The notes beneath the pieces were generated by a model. The model worked only from the letters and a program-made list of their open reading frames with translations. It made no database searches and had not been told where the DNA came from. Source: Coffea arabica (lineage: Eukaryota > Streptophyta > Magnoliopsida > Gentianales > Rubiaceae). From it: 64,000 nt of DNA. Below, piece after piece: positions 22,944 to 35,542 of the stretch. How positions within the stretch are numbered: the first letter of the stretch is position 1; every line of letters begins with the position of its first letter. The DNA is taken from contig NC_092329.1 of NCBI RefSeq assembly GCF_036785885.1, positions 6,262,001-6,326,000 on the forward strand. Direction: 5' to 3'. The position numbers were made by a program, and so were the translations under genes.

Positions 22944-23512
22944 GTAAAAATTCTTTCATTTCTGTACAATTTTTAGATGATTTTTATGGCGTTATTCTTA
23001 TATCAAAACTCATGTACATTATTTATCCTGTGTGTGTCTTCGTTTCTCAGGTGTAATAAATGGTGTGTGATATCTTTAGCTGTACTGTTGGGCACAAATT
23101 AACTGGCCTAACTGTGTATTATTTTATGCCATGATTTTCATTATCTCATTCTCTCATCGCATAAACTATACTTTAATCATGGCTATGTGGATTGCTTGTT
23201 TCAAGAGCTAATCAGTAAATTGATATCTATAATTTTACTTATCAAAGTAATGTCGTCTGGGAAGAAAAAAAAATGAAGAAAATTCAAATCTAGATAGGTG
23301 AGTTTTACCCCCAATTTAATTCCTTCCTAGGCAATCAATAGAAAAAATTGAAAGTCTTTAGGACTTACAGATCTTGGGTTCAGACCCTTTTCGTCCTCTT
23401 CATTTCTTAAATCTCATCTTCTCCTACTAAAAAAAATATTTAAAAAAAAAGTTTGAAAATGGACAATAGAGAGGAAACGTTACCGGTGACCTTAAGGTTA
23501 ATAGTTTTTCCT

Positions 23513-24444
23513 TGGAAAAATTTCACTTTTCGTCCCTAAACTTTGGGCTAGTTACATATTTCATCCCCTAATTTTGTGATGCAACAAATTTAATACATGA
23601 ATTATCAATTTCCAGAAATATTTAGCCCAGAAACGGCAAATTAATCAATTTAGACGGAAAAAGGTCATGTGACCAGCACACGATCATGATTGATTTGTTA
23701 ATACAGTTCTTCATTACTAGAAATGATGACAATTTGTCCAGATTGGCTTGTTCTTTGTATTTACAGTGCTTTTGATGATTAATTGAGGTACCCCTTTGCA
23801 TACAAGCACAAGTAAATTGCTAAACTAAAGCATTTTCATTACCAAAATTTGTAGAATATGCAATGCAACAACAGGGTTGGTTTTTGATAAAATAGAAGAA
23901 AATCATAACCAGTCTTTTTTTTTTTTTTTTTTTTTTTTTATCTTGTACAGAAACTACCAACTGTTTATAACTTTTCTTTTATCTTGTCCCCAAACTACAA
24001 CCTTTTTGTAGTTTATTTTATGTTCTCCAGAAATGAAAAAAAATACCAGCCGTGCATGGGATTCTTTGTGGGTTTCTTTTATTTCCTATAAATTATCAAC
24101 AGTTTATGGCTTTCCTCCATATATAGGTAAAATTATTTTTAAATATTTTTTAACATGTTCATGAAAGAGAAGTTTTGTAACATTTTTAACATAAATTTAT
24201 CATAGGCAAAAAATATTATTGTAATATTTTACTTATGAAGCCAATTTCTTTTTCGGAATTTTTTTCCTTAATAGCCGCGTGCTGGTCATGTGACCCTTTT
24301 CCATCTAAATTGATCAATTTGCTATTTCTGGACTAAATGTGTCCAGAAATTGGTAATTCATGTATTAAATGTGTTGCACCACAAAGTTTGGAGACGAAAT
24401 ATGTGCTTAACCCAAAGTTTGGGGATGAAAAGTGGAATTTTCCA
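23513..24444. mobile_element. Mutator-like/foldback element with about 175-bp TIRs
   Basis: 932 bp. The outer arms (23513-23690 and 24270-24444) are inverted copies that include CTTTTCGTCCCTAAACTTTG, GATGCAACAAATTTAATACATG and AGGTCATGTGACCAGCAC. TTTTTCCT flanks both sides (23505-23512 and 24445-24452), extendable to nine bases with a one-base shift of the edge. Long TIRs and an 8-9-bp duplication fit a non-autonomous Mutator-like element. There is no transposase. If the 5' exons near 22.7-22.9 kb are real, this sits in the leader intron of the next gene. Confidence 0.8.
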
Positions 24445-24870
24445 TTTTTCCTTTGGCATAATATAGTAAGTCCTTTAATGAATTAACAAAAAGAACAAAA
24501 ATGTGTAGGATCAGTTTTTTTTTTTGAATTTATCAACTATTTCTATACACTAGATACATGCGACATACTAACTCGAAGTAGAAGAATAAAATCCAAGTAA
24601 ATGCATAAGACCATATTCACTGCATTTAGAAAGTATGTTTCTCAATCAGAAAATACAAAAAGCAAATGGTCCAAAGAAGAAAAAAAAAAAGAAAGACTTA
24701 GATAACATGACAAATTTTTACCGTCAAATGTCTTTTTTTTTATATATATTTTTGAAAATGCTTATTTTAGTATTAGGCATTGATTCTTTCAATATGTAGT
24801 GATTTGATCCTGCAATTCATGTAAGTTCATGTATGTGCTAATAGTTTATCAAGGCCGCAAGAAAAATCAA

Positions 24871-27800
24871 ATGGAGAATATTGAAGATTACGTGAACAAG
24901 ATGTTGTTTGATGACGCTGAGGAAGTTGCTAATCATAATGTCAACGATACAGCCTTGCCTGCTATGCCTCCTCACCATGCAGTACGTTTTCTTTTTCTCC
25001 AATATGTATCTACTTTTATTTCAAGAAGTCGTACAATACAGTGTTCATAGGCTTTTCCAACTACTTTTTGGTAAATTTGATATGAATTTATAAAATGTAA
25101 TAACATTGAATACTTTAACTTTATTTATTGCGCTTCATAAAGTTAATCATATTCTCTTACTTTTCTCGTTCATGTATATTTCTAGGTTGCTTTAAATAAA
25201 GACTTCTTATGATCTTGCTTATATTGTATTATAATGCTTCATAAGGTCCGTCAAAGTTTGTCTAGTATGAAATTTGTTGTAAATACTATTCACCATGTCC
25301 TCAGTAATTTGCATCATGATTATCACATTTTACACATTTATGTCAAAACTTAAAGAAACGTAACATTTGATTACATACGAACAACATTAAATTGTTCTTT
25401 ACTTTCCTAAAACCACTCCTTGAAAAAAAATTTAGAAAGGTTGTCCTTGAAATACTTTAGTATGAGTTCACAGAAAACTCGCAAAGGAGGTCTTCTAGTG
25501 GTTAAGGTTGAAAACTCATAATTTAGAATTCGTGGGTTTAAATTTTTTTTTTCTTCCTTGCTTCTTAAATCCCGTCCTTTCCCTACTACTTTTTGACAAA
25601 AAATAACTCATGGAAAATTCTTTCAACTTTTTGATAAAAAAATTTATAAGTTTGGGAACTTACACTTATTTTTTGGATACTTGTGGGTTATGTACATTCC
25701 ATGAAATTGTTGCCAGTGCCATTTCCATTAACTTGTTACCTAATCACTTAACGATCCAAAACTTTTTGTGCTATTCAAACATTGACAAGGGCTGAAGGGG
25801 TTTTTGGTTTGATTTTACCTCGATAACTCTATGCAAAACGGATTGCTTTTCTAGTTGTATTATGTAACTCAAAATTCATTGCCACATTGAAATTAACACA
25901 AAACATCTTTAAAAAGAAGAGTTAAATTAATAGAAGTTGAGACTTTCTAAACTAGCAAAATGTGGGCAAAATCTTGAATTAGGTAGTCCAATTATCAAAT
26001 TAAATAGCATACAAGAAGTTATAATTCTAAATAAAAGTCTCGGTCTCCTTGTAACTTGCCAGGCAGAAACATCCACGGACCCTGAGGCACCAATACCAGT
26101 GGAACAGCATGCTATATACCGTGACCTATATGCGGCGGCATTCGGTGTAGATGATAAAGATGCCGGTCAACTAGCTCAGTTTTCACCCTCTCCTGTGGAG
26201 TTCAGCTCCGGTGCCAATACCTCTGTCGTACCAGAATCATTCTCTACTGCTTTAGGGTATATTTAATTACACATTCAAGTGCTTCTTGTTCCATTTTATA
26301 TTGCCTAGTTAGTTCTACATCTCTTTTATAGCACTTGCATTTGCAGAAAGGCAATAATCTTTCATTTTCTTCGGTAAACTTAGGAGCCAGGAGGTCCCTC
26401 TAAGCAATGGCAATACCTGTATTATGCTAGCACCATTGTCAGCTGTTTTTGGTTATAAATAAATAGTTTTTTTATGCTTTTAGTAATTCATGCAATACTC
26501 TCGTTCTTTATAGATTGTTTCATTCAAGTCATTGCAATTTATTCCCAAGTTAACTTTTTAACACTTTTATAGAACTTGCATTTGCAAAATTTGGGAAAAA
26601 AAAAAGGTAATTCTTTTATTTCTCTTTTGCAACTTAGGAGCCAAAAAATTCCTCGATGGGATCAAGCTGAGCAGTTCTCATTCGCTCCTATTGACTACAA
26701 CTCAGAAAGTGCCAATACTTCCATGATGCAAGAATCGTCATCCAGGGACTTGGGGTACCTTCTGTTTTTCTACCATTATTTGAGTGTAATTAAAAAGTAG
26801 CATATTGTTATCTATCCTAATGATAATTGCTTGTTTGATCAAAAGTATATTGAAGCATCAATTATTTCATCTCTTCACATGAAATTAAGAAAACTTTCAC
26901 TGCTCTTCTGTCGCTAATATTGGGTTTTTGTTGTCAGGTCCCAACAGCAATCAGATGTTCAACAGCCAAATCCGGCACCACAGAAATCAAGTTCACTGGA
27001 ACCCATACCCATCCTGGTTAAGTCCAAGTCATACATTGCATTGAGGTACCTAAGATGTTTCTTTTTCCGTTATTTGTGTTTGTGTTTGTGTTTTTTCCTC
27101 TCAGTAAGTTAAGTTGATTCGACATTAGTTATAGCAATTTACTTCACTGAGTTGAGGCAAGATTATAAGGTTTTTGTATGACCTAATATAATCTTTGCAG
27201 TATTCATCCTGATGCCGGTGCCTCGTCCCAGCATCCAAGTCAAGGCTTGCCAACGTTGGGCTCAAGCTACACTAATCAAGCCCTTGATACTGGTGCCTCA
27301 TCCCAGTATCCAAGCCACGGCTTGCCAACGTTAGGCTCAAGCTACACCAATCAGGCCCTTGCTCAACAACACTCCGGTTGGCCTGTTCAACAACTTTCAC
27401 CAGATGCAAGCTCAAGCTTGACTCCTGAAGAAGTAGTGCGTGGATCAACTTATCGAGGACTGTCATTAGGTTTAAGTTCAAAACCCGGAGTACTTTCAAT
27501 AGGCTCCATATGGAATCATAGAGAAGTTGACCTTAATGCCTGGGCCCCAGCTTCTCAAGCTCCACAGGTATATGACTTAATGAACTTTACTTAAAAGAGT
27601 GTTTATGTTATTCTACAGTCATCAGAGCTTACAAAGGACCCTTTTTTTCTATATGCAGCGACTTAGCAGCGTTAGTGTCTCTACTTCGGCAACTCAAACA
27701 GCTCAACAGGTATATGTTCAATGAACTTCACTTACGAGTAGTTGTGTACTTCTATCAGACATCAGAGCTTACACAGGAACCTTTCTTGTATATACAGGGA

Positions 27801-28465
27801 CTCAGCGGCACCAATGCCTCAGCTTCGGCTACTCAAGCCACTAGCTCATCATCAAACGCCAGGGTAAGTATAAAAAAGTTGGGGTTTCATCTTAGCCGAT
27901 TTGATTGTCTCCAATTTATAATGGTCAGTCGGTGTGTATAGAAAATGCGATTGTCTAATGTTTATATTGTATAAATTTATGCGTATAAGCTATACAATTA
28001 AGAAGTATCTATCTTTACCTGGAAATACTCCATGTCTTAGTTGTTTACTCGTACATAATTATTTCATACAGTATATACAAAAATCTACTGTTTAGTAGAG
28101 AATTTTGCAGAATTTCATATTTACCAAATGCTTTAGAATGAAATCTGGCTATAATACTTGGTCAGGATTCAGTCTTTTACTAATCATTTTTTTTGGGACA
28201 AAACTTTATGAGATATAGAAGAGAAGAGCCACTTGGGAAGCTGACGCAACTGCACAGAATGACCGTACTATTTTCCGAACCTGGATTCGTCAAATGTATG
28301 CATCTCCGTCTTTGACAATTTTTCATTCTTGCTTCTTTGTTAATGATCATCCTTAAATTTTTTAAGTTAGTAATTAAGGTTCAGTAACTATAGTAATCTT
28401 GATACTTCACCAGGTATGAACATACAATTTTTCGCAGGTCTGCTGATGGAAAAAATCAGAAGTGA
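24871..28465 (+). CDS. Unknown Ser/Gln/Ala-rich protein (380 aa, 9 exons)
   Basis: I do not recognise this gene. Exons: 24871-24981, 26063-26256, 26638-26754, 26938-27045, 27201-27567, 27659-27709, 27798-27863, 28219-28295, 28414-28465. Every junction is GT-AG and phases close to 381 codons with the stop, which strongly supports the model. The start is MENIEDYVNKMLFDDAEEVA, then a low-complexity middle rich in S, Q, P and A. Exon 5 encodes two tandem 25-residue copies built on GLPTLGSSYTNQAL. Exons 6 and 7 are duplicates (STSATQTAQQ, SASATQATSS), as are exons 2/3 in part (GANTSVVPES, SANTSMMQES). The basic C-terminus has KRRATWEADATAQ, FRTWIRQM and YEHTIFRR. No signal peptide or membrane segment. 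A nuclear or regulatory role is possible but unproven. Confidence 0.7.
25478..25610 (+). repeat. tRNA-derived SINE-like remnant in intron 1 of the 380-aa gene
   Basis: TCTAGTGGTTAAGG resembles an A box and TTCGTGGGTTTAAAT a worn B box, followed by CTTAAATCCCGTCC and an A-rich end. A related stretch in the long element at 23350-23440 has GGGTTCAGACCCTTTTCG and CTTAAATCTCATC, and an inverted relative lies near 50165-50230. No clean target duplication was seen. Confidence 0.5.
26384..26451 (+). pseudogene. Decayed duplicate exon inside intron 2 of the 380-aa gene
   Basis: The flanking intron and 3' splice site (ACTTGCATTTGCA ... ACTTAG/GAGCCA) closely match those of the next exon at 26638. The sequence could encode SQEVPLSNGNTCIMLAPL. 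The only donor (TTTG/GTTAT) leaves the wrong phase for the next exon. I read it as a dead copy from the exon duplication that produced exons 2 and 3. Confidence 0.6.
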
Positions 28466-29416
28466 TAGCCACAGAGGCCTAATCGACATTGTCTGGTGTA
28501 GAAGAAACTTCTCATTAGTATTAATCAATACTGTTTTTTTCCTGAATTTGGATTTGGGTTTGTGGTTGTCTCTTAAGTGCAACTTGGGAGTTTTTAACTG
28601 AGATTCCTGTCCTTTTTTTTTTCTTTTCAATTACAACTGGGATGTTATAACTATTTTTCTTTTTAAAGTCTGCAACTTAATATTGCATATCTGTGCTCTG
28701 CTTCTAGTTTTAGCACTTTCATGTATGTGAGTTTTATATCCGTCAAAGTAAGTTTTTACCTGATTTGCATCTCTGACTCCAAACATTTCCACCTCCTTGC
28801 CAACCCAAGCTCAAGATCTTGCAAATATTTTATTCGAGAGTATATAAGATCTTGCAAAGTTCAGGAAGACAAGATGGATCATGTAACAAGTTTGTCTACA
28901 TTAGACAAATCTCTTATCCATTGAACACTTATCAGTGTATTCAATGGATTAATCAGCTTCCAAAGCTTGCTTGTTCTTTCGATCAAGGTACTCTAATCCC
29001 ATCGTTTTCGGTAGCCAAGAAACCGTGTTTAGTAGTATGCCTGAGAGCAAAAATAGAGCTCCCATCATCTAGTTTTGCCTCTGAACAATTGCATGTTTAG
29101 AATTGGCTGTCTGAAACCTATTGTTTCTTAAAAATCACTGAGCATTCTTCTTTCATTCTACATTACACGAACACAATCTACAACTGACAGTTTTTCTGAA
29201 AACTGAAATTTGTTACAAGTCTATGTGAAGAACCCGGAGCCCACTTTTAGAATATAAATCTTAGGGCCAGAAGCAATTTCAGCTAATATCAAAACAAAAA
29301 AAATGAAACATCAGATCCAACACTTTTGGCAATTAAAAACATGAAAGATATAAGATACAGCCATACACTTAATAAACTTCAGCAACATCTCATCCTCTAC
29401 TGATCCAAATGTTCAG
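28466..29416. other. Convergent 3' flanks of two genes
   Basis: Holds the presumed 3' UTR of the 380-aa gene (plus) and that of the MADS gene (minus). No separate gene seen; AGATCTTGCAAA occurs twice near 28815-28860. Confidence 0.5.
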
Positions 29417-32400
29417 CTAGTCTTGAAGCAACATTTTCGTCTCGTGTTTTGCTAGTTCCCCAGTTTTGAGTTCTTCATTGAGTGGCATCACATCTGGATA
29501 TTCTGCTCCACTATTTCTTCCTGGTGGCAAGGTAAACAAGATATACCTCTTATTACTAAAATCTTTTACATTCCAAACACTAATGACATGAAAAAGAAAT
29601 GCATGCATTTGCCTGGAGACCTATTAAAATGTGAGAAACCTCTGGATATAATTCGATGGATTTTTTTAACAACAATTCTACTCCAACAGAAGGAAACTTA
29701 TTGGTACCAACCAACATTATATCTTTTAGTATCTGTATGTTTATTAGAATTTGTAACATTAAACCAACTATTAAACCTCATTACGATTTCATTTCCCTCT
29801 GCATTAATTGAAAAATCAACCTGTCCAAGATAAGTTGCCTGAAATATCAGCAGAATTATACGAATGAGCCCATGCTGGAACTTTCTGATTAACTGAAGTC
29901 TGAAACTTGCCGTCTTTCATGTTCCCAAGGTTCAAGTTACAGCTACTTTCTTCTAATGGGACACAAGAAGTGGAGATATCATCCCTGAGAAACAGAAGAC
30001 AATCAAATTAAATATGCAGCCACAATGTCTCTTTTTTTTTTTCTTTGTTGTAGTTTTCCTTAAATGGTTTCAAATTAATAACTTCAAAAGTTTCCAACAT
30101 ATCCGGGTGACAGGTGTTACATTCAACAAGAATAGATAATTAAATAAAGGAGATAGGAGAGGTGTTAAACATAAAGAAAGTGACGCTATTATCCTGAGTT
30201 ATGAGTAACAGGATCAGGGAAAAAAAGAAAAAGTGAATTGTAAAGACTGCTGCACCATTGGATATATACCTGGTATCAACATTGACAATAGGTGAATCTA
30301 AAGTATGTCCTTTGCAGGAACCATCAGGTAACCAATTCAGAACCTCAGCACTCCTCTGCGAGGATTGGCCCTCTTTTAGTGAACTTAGAACTGTTCCCTG
30401 CATGAGGAAAACTTTCTTCAATGTAACATTTAGCTGGCATTAGCAACATAAAGTCATTAGCAAATGTGGATATAGAGAGGAGGATATAGTAGGATACTAA
30501 GATATTGGTAAGGTTTCCTATTGATTACCTCCAAAATCTTAGGATGATATGAACGTACAAGATTGCTTACTAGTTGTTCCTGGAAATAAAGAAAAGCAGA
30601 AAAAGATCTTTAAGTACTTGATTTCTCCGAAATTTACCTAAAACAAGTTCCAGAGTATGTATCTTGAGCATCACTTTAAAAATTCAAGGGTTCCGTGCAT
30701 GGCAAAAGGTCATCCATTTAATTACGGTTCCCAAAGTGTGCATTATGGTGAATCCATGAATATGCCTTCAAGAACACAGATCTTTCTATTCGTCACAGAA
30801 TTCAATAGGTCTTCAAGGAGTTTCTCACATGATTCAAGCTCCTCCATGGATGTCATACTTCCCAGGTCAGGTTCAAACATCCTATTGCAATTGATAGTGA
30901 CAGCAGCAAGAAGTTAATTCCAACTACACCTTGTAAGTTGAAAGGAAATGATTCCACCGTGTAAATAAAGAAGCAGGTAATCAGAATAAATAACTTAGTA
31001 AAATGGACTCCTCATACATACAATTTGTGCCATTTTGTCCTTTCTGTTAACCTTATTATTCTCACCAAGATTTTTAAGCATTGGACGTATTTCAAGTGGT
31101 ACAATTCGTAGGATCGTGTGATCCTATATACAATCCTACTGATATTAAGACAAATTTCGATCTTGAGTACAGTGCCCAATTAAAATTGTATTTCGATGTT
31201 TACACCATCAGCTTCCTGAATGAACTACGTGAGAAAGCAAGTGTCACAGCTTTTTCTTTTTCTTTTTCTTTTCTTTTTTTTTTTTTTCAAAATGCAATGC
31301 AAGCCCATATTTCATTAGATATCAATCTAAGAAACATATATAATTATCTGTCTCCAATCAGTAGTAAACGGGACAACCCCATAAAACTATTTAGTTGAAA
31401 AGCTACATAAAAATATTAGATTGAGAGGATATTGAATACAAACTGTTCTTGGTCCAAGCACTGGGGAGCAAGAGCACTGCCAGAAAGGAAGAAATTGTCA
31501 TGCTAATGCTTTTCTGCTTTGCTTTAACAGAAAAAAGAAAAAAAAAAGAGAAAAACAAACAATTTTATTTGGACATACTTTTCCCTTTCTCTATTAGAGA
31601 GATCAACGAAACGAGCAAACACATCTTCAATCCTGTGATTTAGAGTTATTATATTAGTAGTTTCTAGTAGATGATAAGTTTGATACTTGGAACTCAGAAA
31701 AATTATATCTAAAATAAATTAAAAGAAAAAAGGAATCAACAAATCTGCAATAAAAAAAAAAAAAGAAATTTGACAAGCAACGATATGACATGCTTCAAAA
31801 AAGTCATGAAGAAAGGTTCAAATTTAACCTCAAGTGGACAATAACATACAAGTGAACTCAAGCGCTTACATAATTCAGGATTTTATTTATTTTTTTGAAC
31901 ATAAGAAAAGTAACTTTGAATTGTTGAATTGTTGTGATGCTTTTCTTGTAATTTCTTTATGATGTCCAGAATCACGTTTAACATTAAAATACGCTTTATA
32001 ACTTAAAATTTCATCCTGACAAAAGTTTTAAATTTTTTACACACCTAAGTTCAGATGTGTGTAGCCTTAAAAAAAAAAAAAAGATGTGTGTAAAGACAAG
32101 CATGGCATACATATACTAGTCTACTAGACATATGTCTAGTCATCAAACTTTTAGTGCTGGTCTCACATATTCCTGGAACTTAACAGGATGTAGAATCTGA
32201 TATTTCCAAGTATAATTACAAGATTATTTCTCTCCAGGGAAAAAGGAGTCAGAAATTTTTTCCTTTGATCTATGTCGGTTGAAAACACAACCAGTGGTCG
32301 TTATTTAATATTACAGGAAATTTAAATGTCTTTTTTTTTTACAACAAGAATTGTTAAATACGGGTTGCCTAATTAACCGCGGAATGAATGAATACTCTGC

Positions 32401-32951
32401 TCAATTTGATGACTCAAATAATCTTTTCTGGTTCCTCTGATTTTATAACATTGCATACGAAATATCCATTCATGCATGTTATAACACAAATTTCACACAA
32501 AACTATGAGGACTATTTATAATAAATCAAAAACCTCAAACCTTGACAAGAGGTGTACAAACTTTTTTTTTTCCTCTTTTATGGGCAATGACATTCAACAA
32601 ACTAAACTCGTAGTGCTTTAAATTTGTCTTCACCAGGAAACCAAAAAGAAGAAAAGTACCTTAGTGTCATTACAATGATTCACAGATTAGGAAATTGATA
32701 AGGTGCAATATATGGAGATTTACTAAAAGCTAGTACAATTGATAATGAGTTGTTTTCACTATGTACCTCTTTTGGGTAGAGAATTGAGTAAGACGACCGG
32801 CAGGAGAGAACATCAAGAGGGCAATTTCAACATCACAAAGAGTGGAAAGTTCATAAGCTTTCTTGAGAACCCCATTTCTACGCTTGGAGAATGTGACCTG
32901 CCTACTTGTGGTGCTCTCGATTCTCTTCATCTGGAGCTTTGCACGACCCAT
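29417..32951 (-). CDS. MIKC*-type MADS-box transcription factor, AGL66/AGL104-like
   Basis: DNA-binding transcription factor. The MADS exon (32767-32951) reads [40 protein letters not shown] and [13 protein letters not shown], closest to the AGL66/67/104 group. An I-domain exon (31579-31632) gives [18 protein letters not shown]. Later exons: 31440-31476 (tentative), a start at 30881 with [20 protein letters not shown] (lower end near 30776), 30529-30579, 30270-30397, 29821-29984 with [13 protein letters not shown] as in family C-termini, and 29417-29520 ending in a stop. The last four exons close in phase. The keratin-like K part, expected around 30.95-31.2 kb, is not clear: it is very diverged or partly lost. 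Arabidopsis relatives act as heterodimers in late pollen; that role is inferred here. Confidence 0.85.
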
Positions 32952-34261
32952 CTATGATGAATCGTTTTGTCTACACGAAAAGAAGCTCAAGTTAGAGTAC
33001 AAGATCATTGATGACATATATAACACCATACTAATATGCTTAAGGAAAAAGTAAGCTACATATACTGTTGAGAAAAGAATTGTTTGTCACAGACACACCT
33101 ATGAACCTTGAAGTTGTATTGAAAATGATAGGAGAAGAAGAAAGGAGATGAAATTTGGGACTAAGGACGAAGAATTTAAGATAACTAGATTGGGATGATT
33201 TAGTTACCAAAATAAAATTTTCCTTTCTTTTTGGTTTTCTTGTTACCGAAATACTATTGGTCTTTAGGTTCAGTGGATCAGACCCTTTCATTTGATGACA
33301 CGGTATAGCATCAGAAAGCATTCCAACCCTGGATGTTGTTTTGCATTCCAACCTGCTGTAGTCTAAGGGGAGGGTTGGGTTGAAGAAAAGAAAAAAAAAT
33401 TGTTGTAGTCTTGAGGGTGCTATTTTCATTGCCTCTCCTAGTTTGAGTTTTGTCCAATTATATAATTCGTCAAATATGCTAACACAAGTCCTAATTATCA
33501 TCAAGCATCTGTTCCTTTTTTTTTTGCCCTCCTTGCAAACCTTACATAGGGAAGAACAACGCATCTTAATTTGCAATAATCTCACGTCATTCTGCTAGAA
33601 TTACTTATCACACATCAGAGTCTCATTCAAATGTAAGTACATGGTTTTCAAGAAAATATCATATCTTACTTATTGTCATAAAATCAGAGGTTATTTTCTT
33701 CGTCTTCTTCCATTTTTTTTTTCATTGTTAAGTATCAAAGTATGGATATCCAAAGGTCCAATTTTAGTTTTGGATCTTTTATCTCATATGTTCAGTCAGA
33801 TTAGTAGACTAGATATTGTTCATGATTAGCACTTTGAGTAACGAGAAAAACTCATCGTTTGTACATACTCTATGCATGGTTAGTTAATTTTCTTTCCACC
33901 CAAAGCCTGTTAATTTGCTGGATGCGCCACCGGTTCCAAACGAATTCTGGCAAATCTTCACACAACTTTGTTGTAGTAACATGTACTATATGTGAATGTG
34001 TGTATCTTCTTATCTTTTACTGCAAGATGAACCTGGTCGCGTTCTTTTCTGATCATTACCTGCTATCTCTTGATCGACTATGACAACCTACTAAGTATAA
34101 TAAGCCAGATTTTTTTTTTTTTGTTGGGATAAGCAACATCCAAGAAACACCTCTTTCCCGGAATAGCAAGTTTTGTCGTGTAAGTTCCAATTCCCCATTC
34201 CAAGTTCCAAGAGAGAGCAAAAAAAAAAAAAAAAAAAAAAAAAGAATAAATGCAGTATTGA
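32952..34261. other. Upstream region of the MADS gene
   Basis: Contains the presumed promoter and leader of the MADS gene (minus strand). A 181-codon minus-strand frame at 33040-33585 has no recognisable motif and is not called. A 23-base A run lies at 34220-34242. Confidence 0.5.
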
Positions 34262-34899
34262 TAGGATTGGCAACGAGACGGATTTGGAGCGACACCCCCC
34301 CCCCGCCCCTCATCCTTCCCTATCGCCATTCCCGCCGCCCTGCCCTGCTACCCCGTGGGTTCCCCACCATGCCGTGCTAGTTTTTTTAAATTTTATATAA
34401 CTTTATGTTTATATATGTATCATACTAAAATTTACTAATCATTCTTTTGAATTTTCAATAAAAAAAAATTTAACATGAAATAAAGTTTAAAAATGATTTT
34501 AACTTTGTGAATCCGTTTCTCTATATTTGATATTACATAAATTATAATATCATTATTTTTTTATAAACAACATGCCATAACAAAAAAAAATAAACTAAAA
34601 TAACAAAATTACCATTGTACCACAAAATTAAAAAATTATAGTGTATTATTACAAAAAATATCATATTATTCATTTCATATTACATATATATAATTATATT
34701 ATATTATATATTTTATGTTATATGTGTGTGTATATGTATATGTGTGTCTGTGTGGGGTAGAGCAAAGGTATCCTCACTCGTCCCTATCCTGTTTTAAAAT
34801 CGGGGAGGGGGGGGGGAACTCCCTTGCCCGAGTCCCCTGCCTCGCATTTCCCCCCGCCCTATTGAACTCCATGGGTCGGATGCCTAATTACCATCTCTA
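34262..34899. mobile_element. hAT-like element with GC-rich ends, diverged
   Basis: 638 bp. Begins TAGGATTGGCAACGAGACGG and ends ATTACCATCTCTA, inverted relatives of the 1761-2537 element's ends. The flanking 8-mers AGTATTGA and ATTATTGA differ at one position. The outer parts carry C-rich or G-rich runs (CACCCCCCCCCCGCCCC, GGGGAGGGGGGGGGG) with an AT-rich centre. No coding capacity. More diverged than its relative, so older. Confidence 0.75.
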
Positions 34900-35542
34900 A
34901 TTATTGATCCATCAACTTTGTTTATATTTGATTCCACTTTGCACTCTTTGATTATATTTGAATTTTCAATTTCATTTCTAAACTTTAAAATGGTACACTT
35001 TAGTCCCTAAAATATAAAATTTGTCATGCTTAAGTAAAATCATTGAAAAAAAAGAGATAGATTTTATATTTAAGTGGGATAGGTTTTGTACTCTAGGGAC
35101 TAAAGTGTGATAAATTTTATATTTATAAACTAAAGTGAAATAGATTTTATCCTTTAAAGATTAAAAGTATTCCATTTTGGAGTTTAACCATCCTAAAATT
35201 CTTATCAACGGTATTTTGCAATTGCTTTCTAGCAACTTTCATGCATTCGTGTAATGTAGCAAGAAAAGCAACGTGCAGTTTTAAAGCCAATAATGTGCAT
35301 TATATTTGATTAATTGGTAATTCTGGCTTTACGAATATTGAAAACTATTTCAGTACCTCCTCTGGTCATCGGAATAAAGGGGTCCTGCCACTGCTGTGCC
35401 TTACCTGATGATGTTTCTCTTCGACCTTATTCTACTGATAATATGACAAACCAACCAGCTGAGTTGGCAATCAGGGAAGGAGTGAGGGACTAAATCTCTC
35501 CTTGCTGGTAGGTTGAGGAATCAAATCTAGCCTTATATTTTC
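34900..35542. other. Intergenic; possible worn inverted repeat
   Basis: About 34978-35187 has TTTAGTCCCTAAAATATAAAAT and complementary words around GGGACTAAAGTGTG, suggesting a degraded MITE. No gene seen. Confidence 0.4.

Noticed and set aside
33040-33585. 181-codon open frame on the minus strand upstream of the MADS gene
   Set aside because: No motif or family similarity; Ser/Phe/Leu-rich composition follows base composition. More likely promoter or leader DNA.
34056-34400. Several overlapping frames with Phe or Lys runs
   Set aside because: Artefacts of poly(A)/poly(T) and of the C-rich transposon edge.
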